From an uncultured Alphaproteobacteria bacterium (GTDB taxonomy: Bacteria > Pseudomonadota > Alphaproteobacteria > Rs-D84 > CACZYB01), in assembly GCA_944392955.1 (NCBI GenBank), contig CALXYK010000002.1:1-64000 (forward strand): 64,000 nt of DNA. Direction: 5' to 3'. Position 1 is the stretch's first letter. Each line of letters opens with the position of its first letter. The notes under the pieces were generated by a model. It did no database searches and was not told where the DNA came from. It was given only the letters and a program-made list of their open reading frames with translations. Below are positions 8,802-19,591 of this stretch, one piece after another. A program made the position numbers and the translations under genes.

Positions 8802-9827
8802 TTGGCAAATAAATGGACAATAGCAATTGATGCAATGGGAGGGGATAATGCTCCGTTGTCGGTTATTGCAGGCCTTGATCTTATATATGATTATTTGGTA
8901 AAGAACAATATTGCATTGCTTTTGTTTGGAGATGCAAAGGTGTTGTCTCCGTATTTAGTAAGATATCCTAGATTAAATAATATTTCTACTATTGTACAGG
9001 CTGATGAAGTAGTGCAGGGGGATGATAAGCCTTCTAAAATTATTAGAAAAGGTAGAAATACTTCTATGTGGAAGGCTATTGAGGCAGTTAGAAATAAACA
9101 GGCTGATGCTGTTGTAAGTGGTGGAAATACAGGTTGTTTAATGGGTATTTCTAAGTTGCTTATTTCTATGATAGAAGGAATCAGACGTCCTGCGATAACT
9201 ACTTTGCTTCCTAATACTACGGATTATACCGCTATGTTAGATTTAGGTGCAAATGCAGAATGCGATGAACATAATATTGCTCAGTTTGCAGTTATGGGAA
9301 GTATTTACTCTAAAATCTTATTAGGAAAACAAAAACCAAAGGTTGGAATTTTAAATATTGGATCAGAGGCTGGAAAAGGTCTTGATTATCTTACAAAAGC
9401 AGAAGAAATTTTTGAGGCAAAAAAAGAACATCTTCCTTTTGAATACTTTGGTTTTGTTGAAGGCGATGATATTATGAAAAATAAAGTTGATGTCATTGCT
9501 ACCGATGGATTTAGTGGAAATGTTGCATTGAAATCTATTGAAGGGACTGCGAAATTCATCAGTACAGATCTTAAAAAAGTATTTGTAAAATCTCCGTTGA
9601 CTATGTTCGGATATCTTTTCATGAGAGGTGCTGTTAAAAAATTTAAGAATAAGATGGATCCTAGAAAATATAATGGAGCTGTATTTTTAGGTTTGAATGG
9701 TGTTGTGGTAAAAAGCCATGGTGGAACTGATGCTTTTGGTTTTTCAAATGCAGTGCTTTATGCTTCACGTCTTTTGGTAGATGATTTTACTTCAAAGGTA
9801 GCAGAAGAAATTAAAAAATTAAATTAG
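8802..9827 (+). CDS. plsX: Phosphate acyltransferase PlsX
   Basis: The 341-residue protein has the N-terminal signature AIDAMGGDNAP and the glycine-rich VVSGGNTGCLM. PlsX converts acyl-ACP to acyl-phosphate, the first step of the PlsX/PlsY route to phosphatidic acid, at the inner face of the membrane. The start is TTG at 8802, set by TTAGGAGA seven to fourteen bases upstream; no ATG precedes the conserved motif. It lies between rpmF and fabH in the classic cluster. Confidence 0.96.
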   Translation: MANKWTIAIDAMGGDNAPLSVIAGLDLIYDYLVKNNIALLLFGDAKVLSPYLVRYPRLNNISTIVQADEVVQGDDKPSKIIRKGRNTSMWKAIEAVRNKQADAVVSGGNTGCLMGISKLLISMIEGIRRPAITTLLPNTTDYTAMLDLGANAECDEHNIAQFAVMGSIYSKILLGKQKPKVGILNIGSEAGKGLDYLTKAEEIFEAKKEHLPFEYFGFVEGDDIMKNKVDVIATDGFSGNVALKSIEGTAKFISTDLKKVFVKSPLTMFGYLFMRGAVKKFKNKMDPRKYNGAVFLGLNGVVVKSHGGTDAFGFSNAVLYASRLLVDDFTSKVAEEIKKLN

Positions 9828-9839
9828 GGAATAAAAAAA

Positions 9840-10802
9840 ATGAGCGAAATTTACTCAGAAATAGTTGGAACAGGTTCTTATTTACCAGAAAAAGTTTTGA
9901 CTAATGACGATTTATCAAAGATGGTGGATACTTCTGATGAATGGATTTTTACCAGAACAGGTATTAAGGAAAGGCATATTGCTGCGGATGATGAATGCAC
10001 CTCTGATTTAGCGGTTAAGGCTGTTGAAAAAGCCTTGGAAAATGCAGGATTGAAAGTTGAAGAGGTAGATTTACTTATTGTTGCGACTATTACTCCGGAT
10101 TTGGTATTTCCTTCTACTGCATGTTTGGTTCAAAAAAAATTGGGAATGAAAAATGCGGTTGCCTTTGATATTCAGGCTGCATGCTCTGGTTTTGTTTTTG
10201 GTTTAACAATAGCTGATGGTATGATTAAATCTGGTGTTTATAAAAATGCCGTTATTGTTGGTGCGGAAACTTTGTCCAGAATTATGGATTGGAACGATAG
10301 AACAACATGTGTTTTATTTGGTGATGGTGCTGGTGCTGCGGTACTTCGTGCAACAAATGAAAAGAAAGGTATTTTGTCTTACTCTATAAAATCAGATGGG
10401 GATTATGTTGATATTTTAAAAGCAACAGGTGGTCCTTCTGCTACTCAAACTTCGGGATTTATTTTTATGGAAGGTAAAGAAGTTTTTAAATTAGCGGTTT
10501 CTAGAATGCCTGAAATTTCAAAAGAAGTTGTAGAAAAGGCAGGCTGTTCTATTTCTGATGTGGATTGTTTTATTCCTCATCAAGCAAATATAAGAATTAT
10601 TGATGCTGCGCTTAAAAATTTAGATATTCCAGAAGAAAAGGTTGTAAAATCTATACAATATCATGGAAATATTTCTTCTGCTTGTATACCATTAGCTCTT
10701 GATATTGCTTGTAAAAATGGGCAACTTAAAAAAGGAGATAATGTTCTATTAACTGCTATGGGTGCAGGGTTTACATGGGGATCTGTATTTCTTAAATTTT
10801 AA
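9840..10802 (+). CDS. fabH: 3-oxoacyl-ACP synthase III
   Basis: FabH condenses acetyl-CoA with malonyl-ACP to start type II fatty-acid synthesis. The 320-residue protein shows the full catalytic triad context: Cys115 in AACSGF, His in IPHQANIRI, and Asn in GNISSACIP. The glycine-rich end GAGFTWGSVFLKF is typical. The gene follows plsX by 12 bases and precedes ihfA by 15, so one operon is likely. Confidence 0.97.
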   Translation: MSEIYSEIVGTGSYLPEKVLTNDDLSKMVDTSDEWIFTRTGIKERHIAADDECTSDLAVKAVEKALENAGLKVEEVDLLIVATITPDLVFPSTACLVQKKLGMKNAVAFDIQAACSGFVFGLTIADGMIKSGVYKNAVIVGAETLSRIMDWNDRTTCVLFGDGAGAAVLRATNEKKGILSYSIKSDGDYVDILKATGGPSATQTSGFIFMEGKEVFKLAVSRMPEISKEVVEKAGCSISDVDCFIPHQANIRIIDAALKNLDIPEEKVVKSIQYHGNISSACIPLALDIACKNGQLKKGDNVLLTAMGAGFTWGSVFLKF

Positions 10803-10817
10803 AAATGAGGTTTTAAA

Positions 10818-11105
10818 ATGGAAAAGAAAAATATAAAAAAAATAGATTTAGCAACAGATATTTCAAAAGAAACAGGTTTAAGTTTAGCAGATTCTTCGGA
10901 AATTGTGGATTTGTTTTTTTCAATATTATCTGATGGAATTGCTAAAAATAAAGAAGTTAAAATTATGGGATTGGGAACTTTTTCTGTAAAACATAAAAAC
11001 GAAAGAGTTGGTAGAAATCCTAAAACTGGAAAAGAGGCGGTTATAGAGGCACGAAATGTGATTTCATTTAGGCCTGCTAAAAACTTAAAGGATTCTCTTA
11101 ATTAA
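10818..11105 (+). CDS. ihfA: Integration host factor, alpha subunit
   Basis: This 95-residue HU/IHF-family protein carries the DNA-intercalating arm GRNPKTGKEA, and FRPAKNLKDSLN closes the protein. IHF bends DNA as an alpha/beta heterodimer. I call it alpha rather than HU or beta because of its place between fabH and a MerR gene, which is the standard alphaproteobacterial arrangement. Confidence 0.88.
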   Translation: MEKKNIKKIDLATDISKETGLSLADSSEIVDLFFSILSDGIAKNKEVKIMGLGTFSVKHKNERVGRNPKTGKEAVIEARNVISFRPAKNLKDSLN

Positions 11106-11127
11106 ATTTTAATTTGGGAAATTATCT

Positions 11128-11556
11128 ATGGTAGGGGAGAAGATTTTTTATAGTATTGCAGAGGTTTCTGAACAGACGGATTTGCCTAAGTATGTGATTA
11201 GGTTTTGGGAAACTGAATTTGCAGAAATTTCCCCTGATAGAAGACAGGGTAGAAGATATTATCGCCAATCTGACATAGATATGATTATGAATATAAAGGA
11301 TTTACTTTATAAAAAAGGTTATACTATCAAAGGTGCAAAAAAATATTTGCATGATAAAAAAGGTGGTGCAGGAAAAGTTTTTTCTGATTTCCAGATGGAT
11401 GAAAAAACTAAAACTTTGGAACCAATTCAAGATTCAAAAATATTAAAACGATTCAATTTTTCAGCACCTTCGGATAATTTTGATGATGCTGAAAAGGTTG
11501 ATATTAAATCAGTAATACAAAAACTTGGGGAAATAGAAGATATATTATCGGAATAG
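11128..11556 (+). CDS. MerR-family transcriptional regulator
   Basis: The 142-residue protein has an N-terminal MerR helix-turn-helix at about residues 5-75 (SIAEVSEQTDLPKYVIRFWE, then GRRYYRQSDIDMI), followed by an acidic C-terminal region with no metal-binding cysteines. The RFWE(T)EF and GRRYYR motifs match the ihfA-linked MerR proteins of Alphaproteobacteria. Their target is not established. It is the last gene of the rpmF-plsX-fabH-ihfA cluster. Confidence 0.9.
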   Translation: MVGEKIFYSIAEVSEQTDLPKYVIRFWETEFAEISPDRRQGRRYYRQSDIDMIMNIKDLLYKKGYTIKGAKKYLHDKKGGAGKVFSDFQMDEKTKTLEPIQDSKILKRFNFSAPSDNFDDAEKVDIKSVIQKLGEIEDILSE

Positions 11557-11557
11557 T

Positions 11558-11756
11558 TTAATAAGTTCTATCTTTTCTAAATTTTGCATCTTTGAATTTT
11601 TGGACAGCACTTCTTACTTCTAATTCTTCTTCTAATAACTCAATCATTTCTGGATTTGCATTTTCGGTAATTAAATCTTTTATAATATTTTGTATTTCAC
11701 TAGTGTTAAGTTTTTGAAGATTTAATTTTATTGATTTTTTTTTCTTCTGATGTCAT
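11558..11756 (-). pseudogene. Small unknown protein gene interrupted by an A9 tract
   Basis: On the minus strand an ATG at 11756, preceded by ACAGG at good distance, begins MTSEEKK. It then meets nine consecutive A residues (top-strand T-run 11735-11743). In the starting frame translation stops soon after. With one base removed from the run, an open frame continues to a TAA at 11560-11558, giving about 65 residues in total. The rest is acidic and helical, including EMIELLEEELEVRSAVQ. The stop lies one base from the merR stop. This could be a true frameshift, a sequencing error in a homopolymer, or transcriptional slippage. I do not recognise the family. Confidence 0.6.
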
Positions 11757-11855
11757 AATAAATACCTGTTATTTTCTTACATCTTAGGTATATTTTAATA
11801 TAATTATTTGTTTTGTCAATGTGATATTTTTTTGTTTTTATTTTTATAAAATCTA

Positions 11856-11884
11856 TTGAAAAAAAGGATATTCTTTATTATATA
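11856..11884 (+). promoter_or_regulatory. Probable promoter of groES-groEL
   Basis: TTGAAA (11856-11861) and TATATA (11879-11884) are 17 bases apart and lie about 30 bases before the groES start. I see no CIRCE inverted repeat in this leader, so heat control by HrcA is not indicated by the sequence. Confidence 0.5.
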
Positions 11885-11914
11885 TTATCTGTGATAAATT
11901 TATGGAGGTATATT

Positions 11915-12202
11915 ATGAATTTTAAACCATTATTTAATAATATCCTTGTAGAAAGGATAGAAGAAGAAACTACTACAAAGGGTGGAATAATAATTCCTGA
12001 TACAGCGAAGGAAAAACCTTCCAGAGGAAAGGTGTTAGCTGTTGGGGAAGGAACAACCCTTGAAAATGGAACAATTGTTCCTATGAAGGTAAAAGTTGGA
12101 GATGTTGTTTTATTCTCTAAATGGGGTGGAACTGAAATAAAACTTGATGGACAGGATAGAGTTATTATGAAGGAAACTGATGTCCTTGGAATTATAGAAT
12201 AA
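11915..12202 (+). CDS. groES: Co-chaperonin GroES
   Basis: The 95-residue protein begins MNFKPLFNNILVERIEEE, contains the mobile loop TTTKGGIIIPDTAKEKP, and has the GEGT and KVGDVVLFSKWGGTE segments. It caps the GroEL chamber during protein folding. The frame is open upstream to a GTG at 11891, but the true start is the ATG at 11915: GGAGGTATATT precedes it and the length then equals the family norm. groEL follows after 27 bases. Confidence 0.96.
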   Translation: MNFKPLFNNILVERIEEETTTKGGIIIPDTAKEKPSRGKVLAVGEGTTLENGTIVPMKVKVGDVVLFSKWGGTEIKLDGQDRVIMKETDVLGIIE

Positions 12203-12226
12203 GTTAAATTAAATAAGGAGATATGA

Positions 12227-13882
<1,656 letters not shown>

Positions 13883-13905
13883 TTCCATATCTTTAAGCAA
13901 AATGT

Positions 13906-13937
13906 AAAAAGGTTGTTTTTAGGGCAACCTTTTTTTA
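13906..13937 (+). terminator. Intrinsic terminator after groEL
   Basis: AAAAAGGTTG and CAACCTTTTTT pair around a short T/G loop, followed by a run of T. It sits 24 bases after the groEL stop. Confidence 0.85.
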
Positions 13938-13938
13938 T

Positions 13939-13966
13939 TTGACAATTTAAAATTTATTTGTATAAT
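13939..13966 (+). promoter_or_regulatory. Perfect-consensus sigma70 promoter
   Basis: TTGACA (13939-13944) and TATAAT (13961-13966) match the consensus exactly with a 16-base spacer. The -35 box begins inside the T-rich tail of the groEL terminator. It drives the short unknown gene at 13996. Confidence 0.8.
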
Positions 13967-13995
13967 TTAAACTTATAATTTAGGATTTATGAAAA

Positions 13996-14274
13996 ATGCA
14001 ATATAATGGTTTTGATGAAAATTCGGATACACTTATAAAAGGTGAGTTGGACTTGCATGTTTATACAAGTAAAACAACTACTATTGAAGATGAAATTTTA
14101 TATAATATATTATTGGATAATTATGACGGAAGTTATAAAATACTTATAACATTTAATCATTTGATTTTTACAAATGATTATAATCAAACAATGAAAAATT
14201 TAAACTCTAAATCCAAACCTAGAAATTTGTTAATTGATAATTTATTATATGATGATCAAAATAGTTATGAATAA
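13996..14274 (+). CDS. Unknown 92-residue acidic protein
   Basis: The product is acidic and Asn/Tyr-rich, with no signal peptide, membrane helix or recognised motif. A central segment (YDGSYKILITFNHLIF) suggests beta structure. An upstream ATG at 13988 is out of frame and stops at once; the start at 13996 has AGGA eleven to fourteen bases before it. A consensus promoter precedes the gene, which argues that it is real and expressed. Function is unknown. Confidence 0.6.
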   Translation: MQYNGFDENSDTLIKGELDLHVYTSKTTTIEDEILYNILLDNYDGSYKILITFNHLIFTNDYNQTMKNLNSKSKPRNLLIDNLLYDDQNSYE

Positions 14275-14591
14275 ATCTAAATATAATTATTTCCCATAGT
14301 AAGAACTTTTGCTATTTATATATATCTTAGTATACATAATATATATTATGCGACAAATATATATAATAAATATAATTGGGATTAAATAAAAAAAATCTTT
14401 TTAAATACCTCTAATCTATTTACTTATATGATATTATAAACTTAAATTATTTTATTTAATTTATATAGATAACTATTTGTTATTAAAAGATTTTATGAAA
14501 TCCACCATTTACTATTTTATTGTTAAAGTTATTCTTTGATAAATAAGGATGTTATATATCTTCCCTACCTTATTAAATGTAAATAACTAGC
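14275..14591. other. AT-rich non-coding stretch
   Basis: More than 300 bases are dominated by alternating TA-rich runs such as TATATATAATAAATATAA around 14350-14380. I find no gene, tRNA or convincing terminator. The end of this stretch merges into the duplicated promoter region beginning near 14590. Confidence 0.5.
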
Positions 14592-14619
14592 TTGACAAAT
14601 GCTTTTTATCGTATATTAT
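14592..14619 (+). promoter_or_regulatory. Promoter of first duplicated LRR-like gene
   Basis: TTGACA at 14592-14597 and TATTAT at 14614-14619 are 16 bases apart; the overlapping ATTATT would give 17. The promoter and the following leader are nearly identical to those of the second copy at 15574. Confidence 0.65.
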
Positions 14620-14654
14620 TAAATTTAATTTTAACTTGAAACAAAGGAAATATT

Positions 14655-15494
14655 ATGCAAAAAGTTAAACCCCTTTATACTTTAGAAACTCCTCTTCGTA
14701 TGTATCAAAATGCTGGTATAATAACATATATATACAAAGACTTTCTTACAAAAACAACTTATGGTGATATTCATAAAAGAATGTATGGTGGTATTTATAA
14801 GTTTAATCCAGATGAAGTTTTATTGGATTATTTTGTGTTTGATACTAAGAAATTTACTTTGGAAAATCCATCTGAAATAAAAGATGATTTTGAAAGAGTG
14901 TTTAAAGAACTTGTTATAAATAGAAAAGATAAAGTAAAGGTTGAAAAAAATGGTTATAGTGTAAAAATAACAGATAAAGAAACTGGAAAAACTATACTTG
15001 AAACAAAAAATGGTCAAATAAAATATTTAGATGTTATGGATACAAAAAAGTTAAACGATTATTTTCTTGTAGAAGATAAAGGTCTTGAAAAATTTATTGG
15101 TAATAAACTTGAAATCATAGGTTATGAGGTTTTAATAAATAATATCGCTATTAAAGATTTAATATTACCAAATGTAAGAAGAATTGAGCATGTATTTTTA
15201 AGAGACAATAAGAATTTAAAATCTATTGATTTGCCAAATGTGGAAATAATTGATTTACTCATATTGGGTCAAAATAAATCACTACAATATATAAATTTAC
15301 CTAATCTCAGAGCCTCTTGGAATAACCCAAGCAAATTTGCGAATAATATTATAAATAATAAAAACCTAAGATATTTAAATCTATCTCCTAGCTTGATTAA
15401 AGAGATTCATAAATGCTTCGATTCTTTAGAAAAAGTTCCTGAAGAGTCTTCTAGTTATCCTGCATACTATATGAAAAATTCAAGACAGAGATAG
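14655..15494 (+). CDS. LRR-like protein of the KPLYT family, copy 1
   Basis: The 279-residue protein starts MQKVKPLYTLETP and has three parts. The N-terminal 45 residues or so are unlike those of the neighbour. A conserved block runs from about 50 to 155 and is almost identical to the neighbour (FNPDEVLLDYF, then FERVFKELVINRKDKV, then NGQIKYLD). The C-terminal part has short repeats ending in IxLPNxxxI, such as LKSIDLPNVEIID and LQYINLPNL, resembling BspA-type leucine-rich repeats. No signal peptide is evident. AAAGGAAATATT before the ATG sets the start. LRR proteins usually bind other proteins; the specific role is unknown. Confidence 0.75.
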   Translation: MQKVKPLYTLETPLRMYQNAGIITYIYKDFLTKTTYGDIHKRMYGGIYKFNPDEVLLDYFVFDTKKFTLENPSEIKDDFERVFKELVINRKDKVKVEKNGYSVKITDKETGKTILETKNGQIKYLDVMDTKKLNDYFLVEDKGLEKFIGNKLEIIGYEVLINNIAIKDLILPNVRRIEHVFLRDNKNLKSIDLPNVEIIDLLILGQNKSLQYINLPNLRASWNNPSKFANNIINNKNLRYLNLSPSLIKEIHKCFDSLEKVPEESSSYPAYYMKNSRQR

Positions 15495-15512
15495 TTTTAT
15501 GATTTTATAAAG

Positions 15513-15541
15513 AAATCCCCTTTGATTAGGGGATTTTTTAT
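15513..15541 (+). terminator. Terminator of copy 1
   Basis: A nine-base-pair stem AAATCCCCT / AGGGGATTT with loop TTGATT is followed by TTTTATTTT. The same sequence occurs after copy 2. Confidence 0.88.
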
Positions 15542-15573
15542 TTTCCCTATCTAATGTAAATATAAGTAATTAC

Positions 15574-15601
15574 TTGACAAATGCTTTTTATCGTATATTG
15601 T
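15574..15601 (+). promoter_or_regulatory. Promoter of second duplicated LRR-like gene
   Basis: TTGACA at 15574-15579 with TATTGT at 15596-15601 (spacer 16), within a leader that matches copy 1 at almost every base down to the ATG. Confidence 0.6.
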
Positions 15602-15636
15602 TAGATTTAATTTTAACTTGAAACAAAGGAAATATT

Positions 15637-16452
15637 ATGAGAAAAAATATAGATAAACACCCTCCTCTTTATATAAATTTCGATTATTACTTTTACAAAG
15701 ATTGTTTTTATCTATCAGAAGGTTTTGCATCACAAAATTTTAGTAGTAAATATAAATTTAATCCAGATGAAGTTTTATTGGATTATTTTATATTTGATAT
15801 TAAAAAATTTACTTTGGAAAATCCATCTGAAATAAAAGATGATTTTGAAAGAGTGTTTAAAGAACTTGTTATAAATAGAAAAGATAAAGTAAATGTTGAA
15901 AAAAATGGTTATAGTATAAAAATAACAGATAAAAAAACTGAAAAAACTATACTTGAATCAAAAGATGGGCAAATAAAATATTTAGATCTTATGAATATTA
16001 AAGAATTAGAAGATGATTTTCTTGTAGAAGATAAAGGTCTTAAATATTTTATTGGTAATAAACTTGAATATATAGGAAGCTATTGTTTGAATTACAATAC
16101 TGAGATTACAAGTATTAGCTTCCCTAATTTAGAACGACTTCATTGGAAATTTTTAGAAGACAATACTAAGTTAAAATCTATTGATTTACCTAAGTTAACA
16201 TTTCTTCCTTCGTATAGTTTTATAGGTGCTAATTCATTACAATATATAAATTTACCTAGCCTAAAAAATATACAAGATGATGAATTTATTGAGAAAAATA
16301 TTGTAAATAATAAAAAATTAAAATATTTGAATCTTCCACTTCCTGGATTGGCTAGTGATGTTTTAAGTCAAGTAATCGCTTCTGGGCAATTACCTCTTCC
16401 AAAATGGACTAATAATATTATAAATGATATGGTAAATTTTAAACAAAAATAG
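15637..16452 (+). CDS. LRR-like protein of the KPLYT family, copy 2
   Basis: The 271-residue protein is a tandem paralogue of the gene at 14655. Residues of about 45-150 are nearly identical (FNPDEVLLDYFIFD, IKDDFERVFKELVINRK, GQIKYLD). The N-terminal head (HPPLYINFDYYFYKDCF) and the C-terminal LRR-like part (ISFPNLERL, LKSIDLPKLTFLP, LQYINLPSLKNI) differ strongly. The last 30 residues are unlike copy 1. AAAGGAAATATT sets the start. The protein is probably cytoplasmic, since no signal peptide is seen. Function is unknown. Confidence 0.75.
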   Translation: MRKNIDKHPPLYINFDYYFYKDCFYLSEGFASQNFSSKYKFNPDEVLLDYFIFDIKKFTLENPSEIKDDFERVFKELVINRKDKVNVEKNGYSIKITDKKTEKTILESKDGQIKYLDLMNIKELEDDFLVEDKGLKYFIGNKLEYIGSYCLNYNTEITSISFPNLERLHWKFLEDNTKLKSIDLPKLTFLPSYSFIGANSLQYINLPSLKNIQDDEFIEKNIVNNKKLKYLNLPLPGLASDVLSQVIASGQLPLPKWTNNIINDMVNFKQK

Positions 16453-16470
16453 TTTTATGATTTTATAAAG

Positions 16471-16500
16471 AAATCCCCTTTGATTAGGGGATTTTTTATT
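16471..16500 (+). terminator. Terminator of copy 2
   Basis: This is the same AAATCCCCT / AGGGGATTT hairpin as after copy 1. Its T-tail runs into the stop codon of the convergent guaC gene (16496), so it lies at the 3' end of both genes. Confidence 0.88.
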
Positions 16501-17533
16501 TGGCGAATATTTCATTTAATTGATGATTAACCTTGTAAAATGTTGCACATTTAGGAATATCCTTTAATCGTCTGGCACTTATGTAGGTCATAGCACTTCG
16601 GATTCCGCCATAGATTTCCTCTATTGTATTTTCTACTGGTCCGGTATATAGAATTTCAACCACCCTTCCCTCTGATGCCCTATATTTATTCATTTTACCC
16701 CAATGTTTTTCCTGTGCATAACAGGAACTCATACCATAAAAAAGTTTATATTCTTTGTCGTCTTTCTTTATAACCTCGCCTTCGGCTTCTAAACTTCCGG
16801 CAAGCATTCCTCCTAACATAACAAAGTCGGCACCTCCGGCATAAGATTTTACTATATCACCTGGACAGGTGCAACCTCCGTCCGCACAAATCATTCCATT
16901 CATTCCATGTGCGGAATCAGCACATTCTATCACCGCAGAAAGTTGTGGGCGACCTATTCCTGTAATCTTCCTTGTTATACAGGCACTGCCGGGGCCTATA
17001 CCTACTTTGACTAAATCGGCTCCGTTTAAGATGAGTTCCTGTGTCATATCGCCGGTTACAACATTACCTGCCATTATAAGGATATTTTCTTTATATTTAT
17101 CCCTTAATTTTTTTACGAATTTTGCAAGGTTAGGAATATAGCCGTTAGCTATGTCTACACAAACTTTATCTATCAATCCTGTATCCAAAATTTTACAGGT
17201 TTTTTCGTATTCTTCCTCTTTAATACCTGTGGATATAAATATTAAGTCATTATTTTCATTATTTTTTAGGAAGTTAACTATTTCTTCATAAGTATAATGT
17301 TTTTGTAGGCAAGTAATTCCGTTTAATTTGCTGATAGTTTTTGCCATATTAAAGGTGCCAGTTGTTGCCATATTTGCAACGGTAATACCTGTTGATTGTA
17401 TTTGTTTATTGTAATATTTAAACTTATAAGTTCTTAGGATATCTGCTTCTTTTCGTGAATTTAAGGTAGTTCTTTTTGGTTGAATTAAAACATCACTATA
17501 ATCTAATTGTATTGAATCTATTATTGTTGTCAT
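16496..17533 (-). CDS. guaC: GMP reductase
   Basis: The 345-residue protein matches the NADPH-dependent GMP reductase, which deaminates GMP to IMP in purine salvage. It begins with the DYSDVLIQPKRTTLNSR segment, has the catalytic Cys in GPGSACITRKITG, and then ADGGCTCPGD and FVMLGGMLAGS of the IMPDH/GMPR TIM barrel. There is no CBS domain, and the length equals E. coli GuaC, which separates it from IMP dehydrogenase (guaB). It is transcribed after ssb and eno on the minus strand but sits behind a terminator, so it is probably separate. Confidence 0.93.
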   Translation of the reverse strand: MTTIIDSIQLDYSDVLIQPKRTTLNSRKEADILRTYKFKYYNKQIQSTGITVANMATTGTFNMAKTISKLNGITCLQKHYTYEEIVNFLKNNENNDLIFISTGIKEEEYEKTCKILDTGLIDKVCVDIANGYIPNLAKFVKKLRDKYKENILIMAGNVVTGDMTQELILNGADLVKVGIGPGSACITRKITGIGRPQLSAVIECADSAHGMNGMICADGGCTCPGDIVKSYAGGADFVMLGGMLAGSLEAEGEVIKKDDKEYKLFYGMSSCYAQEKHWGKMNKYRASEGRVVEILYTGPVENTIEEIYGGIRSAMTYISARRLKDIPKCATFYKVNHQLNEIFAK

Positions 17534-17630
17534 ATTTTAGTTCCTTTCGTTTCTGTTCCTGGTTTAATTTTAGCAAAAAGGTATTTGAAAAATCAAGAAA
17601 ATATACTTAGAAAGAAATAAAAAAACTCCT

Positions 17631-17657
17631 GAAATTCAGGAGTTTTTCATAAGTTTT
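17631..17657 (-). terminator. Terminator after ssb
   Basis: AAAAACTCCTGA and TCAGGAGTTTTT form a long perfect stem with a three-base loop. Read on the minus strand it ends in T-residues right at the ssb stop (17657-17659). Confidence 0.82.
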
Positions 17658-18106
17658 TAAAATGGAATTTCATCATCTATATCAGCGGTTGATGTATTAT
17701 CCCAACCAGAATCAGGTGAAGGCATGCTGTCATCTTCGGTTGGTTCAACATCGCCTGATGTTTTATCTAACATTATCATATATGCATTAAAGCCGGACAA
17801 TACAACTTCGGTTGAATATTTATCTTGTCCTGAAGCATCTTGCCATTTACGAGTTCTTAGTTGACCTTCTATGTAAACTTTTGAACCTTTCTTTAAATAT
17901 TTTTCTGCAACTTCGGCTAAACCAGGAGAAAATATAACTATACGATGCCATTCTGTTCTATCTTTTCTTTCGCCGTTTTTATCTTTCCAAGTTTCTGATG
18001 TTGCAACATTGAATGTTACAATTTTATTTCCATCTTGTGAATGTCTTACTTCTGGATCCCTTCCTAAATTTCCGACTAATATCACTTTGTTTATTGAGCC
18101 TGCCAT
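17657..18106 (-). CDS. ssb: Single-stranded DNA-binding protein
   Basis: The 149-residue protein has the OB fold at residues 5-110 ([17 protein letters not shown], then FNVATSE, then TEWHRIVIF, then [13 protein letters not shown]). A short acidic linker leads to the conserved C-terminal tip DDEIPF, which recruits replication and repair partners. It acts as a tetramer at forks. The gene follows eno by 60 bases, and a large hairpin lies just before its ribosome-binding site. Confidence 0.97.
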   Translation of the reverse strand: MAGSINKVILVGNLGRDPEVRHSQDGNKIVTFNVATSETWKDKNGERKDRTEWHRIVIFSPGLAEVAEKYLKKGSKVYIEGQLRTRKWQDASGQDKYSTEVVLSGFNAYMIMLDKTSGDVEPTEDDSMPSPDSGWDNTSTADIDDEIPF

Positions 18107-18122
18107 TTTATTTTCTCCTATT

Positions 18123-18160
18123 TATAACTCCATACCAGAAAAATCTAGTATGGAGTTATA
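18123..18160. promoter_or_regulatory. 13-bp hairpin between eno and ssb
   Basis: TATAACTCCATAC (18123-18135) and GTATGGAGTTATA (18148-18160) are perfect complements around a 12-base loop. In the minus-strand mRNA the stem ends next to the AGGAG of ssb. The T-run lies on the plus-strand side, so in the eno-ssb direction it is not a standard terminator. It may stabilise the mRNA, adjust ssb translation or stop antisense transcripts. Confidence 0.6.
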
Positions 18161-18166
18161 GTTTTT

Positions 18167-19504
<1,338 letters not shown>

Positions 19505-19542
19505 TTATTTTGCAAGAGTCTTTATTTTACAAATTATTATAA

Positions 19543-19575
19543 AAAAAATAGCCTTTTGAAAAAAGACTATTTTAA
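19543..19575 (-). terminator. Probable terminator after the lipoprotein gene
   Basis: AAAATAG and CTATTTT pair, with an inner CTTTT / AAAAG helix and one mismatch. On the minus strand the stem is followed by a long T-run (A-run on the plus strand). It separates the lipoprotein gene from eno. Confidence 0.6.
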
Positions 19576-19591
19576 ATTACTTTTTTATAAA

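Larger units (their letters stand above)
14585..16503 (+). repeat. Tandem duplication, about 0.98 kb and 0.92 kb units
   Basis: Unit 1 spans about 14585-15545 and unit 2 about 15567-16503. Promoter, leader, the coding block for residues of about 45-155 and the terminator are nearly identical. The 5' coding segment and the 3' coding segment are not. High identity in both coding and non-coding parts points to a recent duplication or ongoing gene conversion. Confidence 0.8.

Noticed and set aside
11891-11914. Longer GroES beginning at GTG 11891
   Set aside because: The extension contains the GGAGG site of the ATG at 11915, and GroES length is normal from there.
11762-11914. CIRCE element for HrcA control of groESL
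   Set aside because: I find no TTAGCACTC-N9-GAGTGCTAA-type inverted repeat in the leader.
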